Part shown: in pieces, positions 37,424-45,646 of the stretch
Layout: the number at the start of each line of letters is the position of its first letter
Numbering within the stretch: the first letter of the stretch is position 1
DNA from: UBA5704 sp035637095
GTDB lineage: Bacteria > Acidobacteriota > Thermoanaerobaculia > Multivoradales > UBA5704
DNA: 64,000 nucleotides
Assembly: GCA_035637095.1 (NCBI GenBank)
Contig: DASPXX010000232.1
Span: forward strand, 3,507-67,506
Direction of reading: 5' to 3'
Program-made: the position numbers and the translations under genes
The notes under the pieces: generated by a model
Told to the model about the DNA's origin: nothing
Seen by the model: only the letters and a program-made list of their open reading frames with translations
Databases searched by the model: none

Positions 37424-38467
37424 CTACGGGTCCCCCTCGCGCCGGCGGTGGTTCTCGATCGCCTCATAGGTCCCGCCGAAGATGTAGCGGCGCACCGCCT
37501 CCTGCCGTAGGTAGTCGTGGGGGAAGCCCAGCTCGATCCGGGTCGCGCGGTCGAGGCTCCGGACGTCGCCGTCGGAGAGCCCGACCTCCAGGCACCTGAG
37601 GTTCTCCCGCAGCTGCTCCGCCGTCCGCGCGCCGAACACCGGGATCAACCGCCGGCGGCGCAACCAGTTGAGCGCCACGTGCGCCGGGCTGCACCCGAGC
37701 CGCCCGGCGATCCGCACCACCCGCCGGGCGATCCCCTGGCTCCGCCGGTTGAGCCGCGGCGTTCCGGGCTTGAGCGCCAGCCGCCCGATCTCCGGCTGCG
37801 GAAGCAGGTACTTCCCCGTGAGCGCGCCGCCGGCCAGCGGACCCCAGACCGTCACGCCGACGTCGAACGCCTCGGCCATCGGCAGGAGGTCGCGGTCCGC
37901 CGTCCGCTGCAGCAGGTTGTACTCGACCTGGAGGCCGACGAACGGCGTCCACCCGCGCACCTCCGCCAGCGTGTTGGCTCCGGCGACGACCCAGGCGGGC
38001 GTGTTGGAGATCCCCAGGTAGAGCACCTTGCCGGCGCGGACGAGGTCGTCGAGCGCGCGCATCACCTCCTCGACCGGGGTCATGAAGTCCCAGTCGTGGA
38101 CGTACAGGAGGTCGACGTACTCGGTCCGCAGCCGCCGCAGGCTCCCCTCGACCGACTGCACCAGGTTCTTCCGGTGGTTGCCGCCGCTGTTGGGATCGCC
38201 CGGCCGGTCGTGCAGGGTGTACTTGGTGGCGAGGACGACCTCCAGGCGGACCGGCTTCGCCAGCTCGCCGAGGTACTCCTCGCTCCGCCCTCCGCCGTAA
38301 AGGTTGGCCGTATCGAAGAAGTTCCCCCCGGCCTCGCGAAAGGCGTGGAAGATGCGCTCGCTCTCGGCGCGGTCGGCTCCATAGCCCGAGTCCTCACCGA
38401 AGGTCATGGTCCCGAGGCAGAGCTCCGAGACGCGAAGGCCGCTCCTGCCCAGCAGCTTGTACTTCAT
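37424..38467 (-). CDS. Aldo/keto reductase, first gene of the NRPS operon
   Basis: 347 residues starting MKYKLLGRSGLRVSELCLGTM. The family tetrad is present: Asp and Tyr in FDTANLYGGG, Lys in LATKYT and His in LYVHDWD. NADPH-binding residues lie in the C-terminal FGARTAEQLRENL. It may reduce the aldehyde released by the NRPS reductase domain, or another carbonyl intermediate. The next gene's ATG follows its stop directly. Confidence 0.9.
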   Translation of the reverse strand: MKYKLLGRSGLRVSELCLGTMTFGEDSGYGADRAESERIFHAFREAGGNFFDTANLYGGGRSEEYLGELAKPVRLEVVLATKYTLHDRPGDPNSGGNHRKNLVQSVEGSLRRLRTEYVDLLYVHDWDFMTPVEEVMRALDDLVRAGKVLYLGISNTPAWVVAGANTLAEVRGWTPFVGLQVEYNLLQRTADRDLLPMAEAFDVGVTVWGPLAGGALTGKYLLPQPEIGRLALKPGTPRLNRRSQGIARRVVRIAGRLGCSPAHVALNWLRRRRLIPVFGARTAEQLRENLRCLEVGLSDGDVRSLDRATRIELGFPHDYLRQEAVRRYIFGGTYEAIENHRRREGDP

Positions 38468-38504
38468 CCGGCGCGCAGCCCCTCTCCTTCCAAGCTTTCG
38501 CCGT

Positions 38505-38533
38505 ATAGTATTCAGGCTTGATCGGCGACGCAA
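38505..38533 (-). promoter_or_regulatory. Candidate promoter of the NRPS operon
   Basis: Minus strand TTGCGT (38533-38528), 17 bases, TACTAT (38510-38505), about 40 bases before the ATG of the aldo/keto reductase. It overlaps the start region of the divergent ATPase. No other promoter-like site was found for the operon. Confidence 0.35.
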
Positions 38534-40683
38534 GCAACGCCCGCGGTCTTGTGGATTCCGGCTGGTCGGTGCGCAGCGCCACGCCCGGCCGGGTCCGCCT
38601 GCGCCATCCGCTCCTCGCCCGCTCGAAGACCGCCGCCGACCACGTCGAGCGCGCGCTCTTCGATTCCGGCGAGGTCGTCCATTACTCGATCAACCCCCTC
38701 ACCGCGAGCGTCCTGATCCGCCACGACGGGCGGCTCGGACCGCAGGACTTTCTGAGCCGTCTGAGCCTCGCCCTGGAGACCGCGCTCGCCGAGCGCCGCG
38801 GCAAGGGGCTCGACCCGGCACCGCCCAAGCTCGCCCGCGCCGGCTTCCAGCTCACATTCTCCAGCACCGCCCTCACGCTCTCGGTGCTCGCCCTCTCGAA
38901 CCCGGTCCTCGCCCCGGCCTCCTGGGTGGTCACGGCGCTCGCCTCCAGCCACATCTTCGTCCAGGCGTTCGCGGCCCTCTTCAAAGAGAGGAAGATCCGG
39001 GTTGACGTCCTCGATGCCACGGTGATCAGCCTGGCGCTCGGCTACGGCAAGGTCTTCGCCAGCGCCTTCATGGTCTGGGCCGTCGACCTGGGCGACGTGC
39101 TGCTGGAGAAGTCGATGCGCTCCTCGCGGCTCCGGCTGTCGGAGATCTTCGGCAAGGACGTGCGCAAGGCCAGGAAGCTCGTCGACGGCGAGGAGGTCGA
39201 GTGGGACGTCGCGCGCCTCGCCCCCGGCGACCGGATCGTCGTGCGCTCCGGCGAGCCGATCCCGGTCGACGGCGCCGTCCTCTCCGGCGAGGCGATGGTC
39301 GACCAGCACGTGCTCACCGGCGAGTTCGCGCCGGTCGAAAGGGCGCCGGGCGAGGAGGTGCTGGCGAAGACCCTGGTGCTCGCCGGCAAGATCACCGTCG
39401 AGGTGCGGCAGGCCGGAGCCGAGACCAAGGCCGTCCAGATCGTGCGGATCATCGAGGGCTCCCTGGAGCAGAAGGTGCGGCTGCAATCGATGGCCGAGGA
39501 CTTCGCCGACCGCATGGTCCTCCCCACCCTCGGCCTCGGCGGCCTCGGCCACGCGCTCTCCGGACCGGGCGCGATGATGGCCGTGATCAACGCCGACTTC
39601 GGCACCGGCGTCCGCATCGCCGCGCCCGCGGCCCTCCTCGCGGCCCTCTCGCGGGCGGCGAAGAACGGCATCCTGGTCAAGAACGGCTCCATCCTCGAAT
39701 CGCTCCACCAGGTGGACGCCCTGATCTTCGACAAGACCGGCACCCTCACCGACGAGGTCCCCGTGGTCGCCGCGGTCGTCCCCTGCGATCCGGCCTTCGA
39801 CGAGGACCGGGTCCTCGCCTACGCCGCCTGCGCCGAGCAGCGCTTCAGCCATCCGATCGCGAGGGCCATCCTCGGCCGGGCGCACGAGGTGGGCCTGCCG
39901 CTGCCGCCCGCGGACGAGTCGAGCTATCAGATAGGAATGGGGATCGAGGTGGTGATCGAAGGCGAGCCGGTCCTGGTGGGGAGCCGGCGCTTCATGGAGC
40001 GCTCCGGCATCGCCACGGAGGAGATTGCGGAGCACCTGGACCTCCTCGGAGAGGCCGGCAGCTCGGCGGTCTTCGTCGCGGTCGCCGGGAGGCTCGCCGG
40101 CCTGATCGAGCTCGCCGCCTCACCCCGGCCGGAAACCCACGACATCGTCCGCCGCCTCATGGAGGTCCACGGCGTCAAGGAGGTCCATCTCCTCTCCGGG
40201 GACCAGGAAGCCGCCACCCGCAGCCTGGCGGACCGGCTGGGCATCCGCCACTACTCCGCGGAGGTCCTCCCCGCCCAGAAGGCCGAATGGGTCCGCCGCC
40301 TCCAGAGCCAGGGCCTCAAGGTCGCGATGGTCGGAGACGGCATCAACGACGCCGCGGCCTTGAGCCAGGCCGACTACTCGATCTCGCTCCGAGGAGCCGC
40401 GGACATCGCAACCGACGTAGCCGACGTGGTCTTCATGGACGGCAGCCTCGCCCGTCTGGAGCTGCTCTTCGAGATCTCGCGAGACCTCCGCACCCGCGTC
40501 GAGAGGAGCATCTGGCTCACCTTCCTCCCCAACACCGTCTGCATCACCGGAGCCCTCGCCGGCTACTTCGGCCTCGGCACCTCGCTCGTCTTGAACAACG
40601 TCTTCAACATGCTGGCGATCGGGAGCACGATGATGCCGCAGAGGGATGGGGAATTGGAACGGCCTGCTACAATGGCCACATGA
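38518..40683 (+). CDS. P-type (P1B-like) ATPase lacking the CPx motif, with HMA-like N-terminus
   Basis: 721 residues from TTG; a GTG at 38551 is an alternative, and neither has a ribosome site. Residues 18-75 are HMA-like without CxxC (TPGRVRLRHPLL, NPLTASVLIRHD). The actuator TGE is in HVLTGEFAP, the phosphorylated Asp405 is in DKTGTLT, and the hinge GDGIND is near 606. At the membrane metal site CPx is replaced: GVRIAAPAALL (364-374) has Ala on both sides of Pro370. Transport of soft metals is therefore doubtful. The HMA-like region resembles that of the ABC exporter at 21488. ATGA overlap with the antitoxin gene follows. Confidence 0.87.
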   Translation: MIGDASNARGLVDSGWSVRSATPGRVRLRHPLLARSKTAADHVERALFDSGEVVHYSINPLTASVLIRHDGRLGPQDFLSRLSLALETALAERRGKGLDPAPPKLARAGFQLTFSSTALTLSVLALSNPVLAPASWVVTALASSHIFVQAFAALFKERKIRVDVLDATVISLALGYGKVFASAFMVWAVDLGDVLLEKSMRSSRLRLSEIFGKDVRKARKLVDGEEVEWDVARLAPGDRIVVRSGEPIPVDGAVLSGEAMVDQHVLTGEFAPVERAPGEEVLAKTLVLAGKITVEVRQAGAETKAVQIVRIIEGSLEQKVRLQSMAEDFADRMVLPTLGLGGLGHALSGPGAMMAVINADFGTGVRIAAPAALLAALSRAAKNGILVKNGSILESLHQVDALIFDKTGTLTDEVPVVAAVVPCDPAFDEDRVLAYAACAEQRFSHPIARAILGRAHEVGLPLPPADESSYQIGMGIEVVIEGEPVLVGSRRFMERSGIATEEIAEHLDLLGEAGSSAVFVAVAGRLAGLIELAASPRPETHDIVRRLMEVHGVKEVHLLSGDQEAATRSLADRLGIRHYSAEVLPAQKAEWVRRLQSQGLKVAMVGDGINDAAALSQADYSISLRGAADIATDVADVVFMDGSLARLELLFEISRDLRTRVERSIWLTFLPNTVCITGALAGYFGLGTSLVLNNVFNMLAIGSTMMPQRDGELERPATMAT

Positions 40684-40919
40684 GTACCGTCAGCCTCCAA
40701 GAGCTCCAACGGGATACAGGCGCCCTGCTGGACAGGGTTGAGGCCGGGGAACACGTCGTCGTCGTCCGCGGCGGCCGTCCGGTCGCCGAGCTGAGGCCCG
40801 TCCCCACGAGCCAGCCCGGCCCACGACCGTTCGGCCTCAGCGCCGGGGTGTTCACGGTCCCGGACGACTTCGACGACCCGCTGCCGGAGGAGATCCTGCG
40901 AGGGTTCGAAGGGCGATGA
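40680..40919 (+). CDS. Phd/YefM-type antitoxin
   Basis: 79 residues, MSTVSLQELQRDTGALLDRVEAG being the typical Phd/YefM start (quoted in part), then EHVVVVRGGRPVAELRPV. The disordered acidic C-terminus (DDFDDPLPEEILRGFEG) would bind the toxin. It overlaps both the ATPase stop and the toxin start by ATGA. Confidence 0.9.
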   Translation: MSTVSLQELQRDTGALLDRVEAGEHVVVVRGGRPVAELRPVPTSQPGPRPFGLSAGVFTVPDDFDDPLPEEILRGFEGR

Positions 40920-41308
40920 AGCTGCTCCTCGATACCCACGTCTTCCTCTGGTACATCACCGCCGACCCCAAGCTCCCAGCTGCTTTCCGGGCCGCCGCCC
41001 AAGATCCCGCCAACGAGGTATATCTCAGCGTCGCTTCGATCTGGGAAGCAGTCATCAAGTACGGCCTCGGCAAGCTCCCGCTCCCGGCGCCTCCGGCCGA
41101 CTATTTGCCGCATCAGCGGGACGCACACGGAATCGCAAGCTTGCCGGTCGACGAGGGAGCGATGGCCCACCTGGCTGGCCTGCCACCGCTCCACCGCGAC
41201 CCGTTCGACCGCCTGCTGATCGCACAGGCGCTACAATACGACTTGAAGGTTGCCACGGTCGATCCTGAATTTGCGTCCTACTCCGTTCCTCTACTTCCGA
41301 CGGCATAG
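40916..41308 (+). CDS. PIN-domain toxin (VapC-like)
   Basis: 130 residues starting MKLLLDTHVFLWYI. Asp6, Glu in ASIWEAVIK and Asp in HRDPFDRLLIAQAL are the PIN acidic residues, and the end LKVATVDPEF matches the family. It is coupled to the preceding antitoxin. Second PIN-type pair in the window, from a different subfamily than that at 24810. Confidence 0.9.
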   Translation: MKLLLDTHVFLWYITADPKLPAAFRAAAQDPANEVYLSVASIWEAVIKYGLGKLPLPAPPADYLPHQRDAHGIASLPVDEGAMAHLAGLPPLHRDPFDRLLIAQALQYDLKVATVDPEFASYSVPLLPTA

Positions 41309-41366
41309 TGACGAACAGCCGAGTCCCTGCGCGCTCGGGATATGGCCGACAAGGAGCGAGGAAGGT

Positions 41367-41627
41367 ATGAACGCAAATAAAAAGGATGACCTGCCGCAGA
41401 CGGCCTCGCTCGACGAGCTCGTGGAGTTTTTCGACACGCACGACATGGGAGATTTGTGGGATCAGATGCCCGAGGCAGACTTCGACATCGAGCTGCGCCG
41501 CCGCAAACACCTGGTCGCTCTGGATGAAGATCTCGCACGCAAGGTCGCGAAGGTTGCGCACTCTCGCCACGTTTCCTCAGAGTCTCTGATCAACTCTCTC
41601 CTACGAGAAAAACTGGCCGGCACGTAG
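41367..41627 (+). CDS. CopG/BrnA-like protein, probably an orphan antitoxin
   Basis: 86 residues; GAGGAAGG precedes the ATG at 41367. The C-terminal half DEDLARKVAKVAHSRHVSSE SLINSLLREKL is a ribbon-helix-helix-like strand-helix-helix (split here for length). The N-terminal DELVEFFDTHDMGDLWDQM is seen in CopG-family antitoxins linked to BrnT-like toxins. No toxin gene adjoins it on either side; the bases to 41724 show no coding frame. Confidence 0.7.
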   Translation: MNANKKDDLPQTASLDELVEFFDTHDMGDLWDQMPEADFDIELRRRKHLVALDEDLARKVAKVAHSRHVSSESLINSLLREKLAGT

Positions 41628-41724
41628 CCCTCGCTGGCGCCTTCGGCCTCGTGGCCGCCCGCCTCGAAGCGCTTCGCAGATCCGCTCATACAGCGCCTCG
41701 AAGCTCATCGCGGCATTACCAGCC

Positions 41725-42045
41725 TCACAGCTCGATAGCCTCGAACTCAGCAAACAGCTGGCGCGTCTCGGCGAGCTGGGTGAGGGGTACGTAGTCGCAG
41801 GCAGCGGCGAACTCTCCCCACAGTGCCTGGACGGCCGGGTTCCCGTGGGCCAGCTGGACGGCCTCTGCCGAGCGCCACTCGAAGACCTCGACGATGGCGC
41901 CGTCTGCAGCGCGCATCACGTATGCATGCCTGTCCGTGACGAGCCGCTCGGTTTGCAGGACCTGCAGATGCTTCTTGACCGCGTCCAGAAGCTGCTGCTC
42001 CTTGCCAGCCTTCGGCTTGTACGCGACGATTACGAAACGGCCCAT
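41725..42045 (-). CDS. ABM-like small monooxygenase-fold protein
   Basis: 106 residues with GGGAGG upstream. The sequence MGRFVIVAYKPKAGKEQQLL, then VYVMR-type and VEVFEWRS strands, follows the ferredoxin-like antibiotic biosynthesis monooxygenase fold. Many members are heme- or quinone-related or have no known activity. No cofactor site can be identified, so only the fold is proposed. Confidence 0.68.
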   Translation of the reverse strand: MGRFVIVAYKPKAGKEQQLLDAVKKHLQVLQTERLVTDRHAYVMRAADGAIVEVFEWRSAEAVQLAHGNPAVQALWGEFAAACDYVPLTQLAETRQLFAEFEAIEL

Positions 42046-42073
42046 CGTTGCCTCCCTTCTGATTGTTTGCTGC

Positions 42074-42520
42074 TCACGGAGCCCCCTCCCCCTCCTCCAT
42101 GTCCGGCCGCCAGGGGGCGACCTGGACGTTCTTGAAGCGGTCGAGCTGCACCTTGCCCGGAGGCAGGCCGCGGGGCTTGCTCACGTCCCCCGCCTGGCAC
42201 ATGTGGACCGAGACCCGTCCGCCCTTGCGCGCCTTCGAATAGCCGGCGGCGAGGGAGGCGGCGAACCGCTCGGTCTCCCGGGGAAGACGGTCGAGCCCCT
42301 CCGGGTTCCGTACGACGACGTGGGAGCCCGACTCTCCCGCCACGTGGAACCAGAAGTCGCGAGGTGAGGCAAGCTTCAGGGAGAGGACGTCGTTATCCGC
42401 GGCCGTCCGTCCGACCAGCACGGTCAGCCCGTCGGGCGAGACGAACCGGCGGGCGATGGAGCGCCCCTGCCACATCCCGTTTTCGGGATCGGGCGGCGGC
42501 GGAGGGGCCTTCCTCGTCAT
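42074..42520 (-). CDS. NFACT-R (DUF814) RNA-binding-domain protein, stand-alone
   Basis: 148 residues. RRFVSPDGLTVLVGRTAADN, DFWFHVAGESGSHVVVR and KVQLDRFKNV match the NFACT-R domain, which in RqcH/Rqc2 proteins helps handle stalled ribosomes. Here the NFACT-N and coiled-coil parts are missing, as in the short single-domain bacterial members. The AG-x-SGSHVV motif is intact. No ribosome site is visible before the ATG at 42520. Confidence 0.82.
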   Translation of the reverse strand: MTRKAPPPPPDPENGMWQGRSIARRFVSPDGLTVLVGRTAADNDVLSLKLASPRDFWFHVAGESGSHVVVRNPEGLDRLPRETERFAASLAAGYSKARKGGRVSVHMCQAGDVSKPRGLPPGKVQLDRFKNVQVAPWRPDMEEGEGAP

Positions 42521-42757
42521 GGGGGGAATCTATCAGGAGTCCCTCACCCCGGCCCCTCAGCAAACGCAACACCTCTTGGAATGGCCGCCTTCCCGTCGGA
42601 ACGGGTGGCCGCAATCACGAATGGGTGGGCGCCTGCATTTCGGAATCCCTGGCCGGCTTCGCTCGGAATATGCATTGTGACCGGAACCGTTTTCTCGAAA
42701 TGAAAACGCAGACATCCGTCAATCGAGTGAAGCAGTCACCCAAGAAGGGAGATCTCC

Positions 42758-43243
42758 ATGATCCGCAGGAGCTTGTTTATTGTCTTCGCCATCCTGGTCG
42801 CCATGCCTGCCCTGGCGCTGACTCCGCCGTGGACAGCCGCCGGCACGACCGCGGTGATCGACGAGAGCTCGGTTCCCTTGTATGCCCTGACCCCGCCCTA
42901 CCTCGGCTACAACGCCACCAGCGTCGGCTTGATCACCGCGTACTTCAATGTGACCGACACGACGGCCACCGCCTTCCCCGCCTGGAACACGCTGGAGCTC
43001 AGCTATTTCGACAACGCCCTTCCGAGCCAGGTCGCGGCCACCCTGTTCCGCCTCGACAAGTGCAACGGCACCGCGGTCGCCCTGTGCACCGTCACCAGCG
43101 TCGACGCCTCCACCACCACCTGCAATCGGTGCAGATTCACCCAGCTGATCGACTTCACACTGTACGACTATTACATCGCCGCGACCCTCTACCGCAACAA
43201 CAACACCGTATCGCCGAAGCTCTATGGTTTGAGGCTCTTCTGA
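42758..43243 (+). CDS. Secreted hypothetical protein, 161 residues
   Basis: GGGAGA precedes the ATG. Residues 1-20 are a signal peptide (MIRRSLFIVFAILVAMPALA). The mature part is rich in Thr, Ser, Asn and aromatic residues in short beta-type strands, with four Cys that could pair (KCNGTAVALC and TCNRC). It is probably a small exported beta-sandwich; no family recognised. The upstream 237 bases hold no other gene. Confidence 0.78.
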   Translation: MIRRSLFIVFAILVAMPALALTPPWTAAGTTAVIDESSVPLYALTPPYLGYNATSVGLITAYFNVTDTTATAFPAWNTLELSYFDNALPSQVAATLFRLDKCNGTAVALCTVTSVDASTTTCNRCRFTQLIDFTLYDYYIAATLYRNNNTVSPKLYGLRLF

Positions 43244-43274
43244 GGCGGTTGAGTCCCATCACTCCCCTGGCGGC

Positions 43275-43307
43275 GTGCATCACTCAGGTGCCGAGGGAGT
43301 GATGCAC
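43275..43307 (+). terminator. Strong hairpin after the secreted-protein gene
   Basis: Perfect 11-base arms GTGCATCACTC (43275-43285) and GAGTGATGCAC (43297-43307) with an 11-base loop, 32 bases after the stop. No T-run follows, so it may act as a factor-assisted terminator or as a 3'-end stabiliser. Confidence 0.6.
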
Positions 43308-43420
43308 GGGCCGGCGGCAGTGTCGCAGCTCGCGAGGGGAGCGTTGCGGGAGGGGAGAAAAACAGAGGGAGGCAAGCAATCTGCGATAAGATCTTCTCGT
43401 CCACCTCCAAAGGAGCCCCT

Positions 43421-45619
43421 GTGACCCCATCCTCCGCCCTTCTCCGCCGCCGGCTCGGCCGCGTTGCGATCCTCGTTGTGTCCGCCTTCGCCGGGAGCTT
43501 CGCTCTCTGGGCGTGCGGTCCGTTCTTCCCTCGCTGGCTGCTCGGCCCCGAGCAGCTGCTGGTTCCGGCTCCCGAGGGGCTGCTCCGCCATGAGATCGGC
43601 CGCTTGAAGCTGGCGTCGGGGCCGTCCGCCGTGCCGGCCGAGAATCCGTGGCAGCAGACGTCCGAGGTCGACGTGGCCGACTTGCGGAAGGCTCTCGATG
43701 CGGCCAAGGTCCCGGCCGGGCGCCGCGAGGGCTTGGTCGAGAGCTATTCGAAGGTGCGTGCGGCCCTGGCGCAGTACGCCGCGGGAACCGTCGTGTTCGA
43801 GAACGTCTCCGAGCCGCTCTATCCCGAGGCGGAGATGGGCGGCGAGGAGGCCGCCGCGCCGCCGGTCCTGCCGCGGGGCCTCACGGTTCCGGAGGGGCTT
43901 CCGGGCGAGCTCGCCGGCTATCTGCAGGGGGCCATCGCCTATCACCGGGGGAATCTCGACGCCGCGATCTCCTCCTGGGAAAAGCTGTTGCAGCGCCCCG
44001 AGGCGGAGCGCCGGTTCCGCTCCACCTGGGCGGCGTTCATGCTCGGGAAGACGCATCTGCGCGCCAAGCGGCCGGCGGAGGCGGTGCGCTGGCTCGAACG
44101 CACCCGCGAGATCGCCGGGCAGAAAGGCTTCGAGGACAGCCTCGGCCTCGCCGCCGCCAGTCTCGGGTGGGAGGCCCGCGCCGAGCGCGATCTCGGGCAT
44201 TACGACAAGGCGCTCGTGCTCTATGCCCGCCAGGCGCGGGACGGCGACCACACGGCCTTGAGCTCGGTCCAGCTCGTGGCCCGTCAGGCCTTCAAAGCCG
44301 GTCCCGACGCTCTCGCGTCCATCGCCCGCTCGGCCGAGGCGCGGGGCGTGCTCACCGCGTTCCTGGTGTCCGATGCCAGCGCGCCCTGGGATCTGGAGGG
44401 GCTCGTGGAGCCCGACGAGGCCGCCGATCCGGACGCGCCGAAGATCCCGCATCCCGGCGGGGACGCCTGGCTCGCCGCGCTCAACAAGGCCGGGATCAAG
44501 GTCGTCGAAGGGGCCGAGCGGATCGGTTGGGCGGCCTATCAGGCGGGCAACTTCGCGGCGGCCCGGCAGTGGCTCGACCGCGCGCCGGCGGATGGGCCCA
44601 TGACGCGCTGGATCCGCGCCAAGCTGCTGCTGCGCGACGGCAAGCTGGCCGAAGCGCAAAAGCTTCTGGATCAGGCGGCGGCCACCCTCCCCGATCCGCA
44701 ATTGACCGAGAACGAGCTCTACTTCCACAGCGACGGCGAGACGGGCGGCAAGATCGCCACGCCTTCCCTGGCCGGCGGCGAGTCGGCGGCGCTCCTCACC
44801 ACCGAGGGGAAGTACACCGAGGCTCTCGACCGGTTCCTCAAGAGCGGTTTCTGGGTGGACGCCGCGCACCTGGCCGAGCAGGTCCTCACCGTGGAGGAGC
44901 TCAAAGCGTACGTCGACGCCCACTGGCCGGCCAGTCTCGTCAAGGACGTCCCCGAAGACCCGGAGTACCACGAGGGGCTCCAGGCCGCGCCGTCGAACGT
45001 GGCGGCCCGGGACATCCGCTACCTCCTCGGCCGGCGTCTCGTGCGCGCCGGGCGGTACGACGAGGCGAAGCCGTATCTTGCTGAATCGATGGAGGCGCCG
45101 CTCAACGCCTTCACGACGGCTCTGCGCCAGGGGCAGGACGCCGGCCAGCCGGCCGATCCGCGGGCCGCGGCGCTCTTCCGCGCCGCCTGCGTCGCGCGCA
45201 AGCAGGGCCTGGAGCTGATGGGGACGGAGCTCGATCCCGACTGGTTCCTCCTCGAAGGGGAGTATGAGATGACGGACTTCCCGGACCAGATGAAGGGGCG
45301 CGGCGAAAACCAGCACCTGAAGCCCGGACCCGGCGAGCTCCAGCAGATGGAGCAGAACCGTCCGGACCCCGACAAGCGGTTCCACTACCGCTACCGCGCC
45401 GCCGCGCTCGCCTGGGACGCCGCCGGCCTCCTCCCCGACGGCTCGGACCAGAAGGCGCGCATCCTCGCCACCGCCGGCACCTGGTTGAAGACCCGCGACG
45501 CCGACGCGGCGCGGCCGTTCTACAAGGCGCTCCTCGACTGCTGCTCGGACACGAAGCTCGGACAGGCGGCCCAGCGCGCGCGGTGGTTCCCGGAGGTGCC
45601 GGAGTGCGAGCAGGAGTGA
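43421..45619 (+). CDS. Exported TPR lipoprotein-like protein
   Basis: 732 residues from a GTG with AAAGGAG upstream. An N-terminal Arg-rich signal followed by SAFAGSFALWAC gives a lipobox-like Cys32, so the protein is probably a lipoprotein. The rest is helical with TPR-like units (GYLQGAIAYHRGNLDAAISS, RYLLGRRLVRAGRYDEAK) and ends with paired Cys (LLDCCSD). The middle contains DPDWFLLEGEYEM-like text seen in no family I know. It is followed after 27 bases by the dehydrogenase gene. Confidence 0.75.
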   Translation: MTPSSALLRRRLGRVAILVVSAFAGSFALWACGPFFPRWLLGPEQLLVPAPEGLLRHEIGRLKLASGPSAVPAENPWQQTSEVDVADLRKALDAAKVPAGRREGLVESYSKVRAALAQYAAGTVVFENVSEPLYPEAEMGGEEAAAPPVLPRGLTVPEGLPGELAGYLQGAIAYHRGNLDAAISSWEKLLQRPEAERRFRSTWAAFMLGKTHLRAKRPAEAVRWLERTREIAGQKGFEDSLGLAAASLGWEARAERDLGHYDKALVLYARQARDGDHTALSSVQLVARQAFKAGPDALASIARSAEARGVLTAFLVSDASAPWDLEGLVEPDEAADPDAPKIPHPGGDAWLAALNKAGIKVVEGAERIGWAAYQAGNFAAARQWLDRAPADGPMTRWIRAKLLLRDGKLAEAQKLLDQAAATLPDPQLTENELYFHSDGETGGKIATPSLAGGESAALLTTEGKYTEALDRFLKSGFWVDAAHLAEQVLTVEELKAYVDAHWPASLVKDVPEDPEYHEGLQAAPSNVAARDIRYLLGRRLVRAGRYDEAKPYLAESMEAPLNAFTTALRQGQDAGQPADPRAAALFRAACVARKQGLELMGTELDPDWFLLEGEYEMTDFPDQMKGRGENQHLKPGPGELQQMEQNRPDPDKRFHYRYRAAALAWDAAGLLPDGSDQKARILATAGTWLKTRDADAARPFYKALLDCCSDTKLGQAAQRARWFPEVPECEQE

Positions 45620-45646
45620 GATCGAGAATCCACCGGAAGGGCGCCC

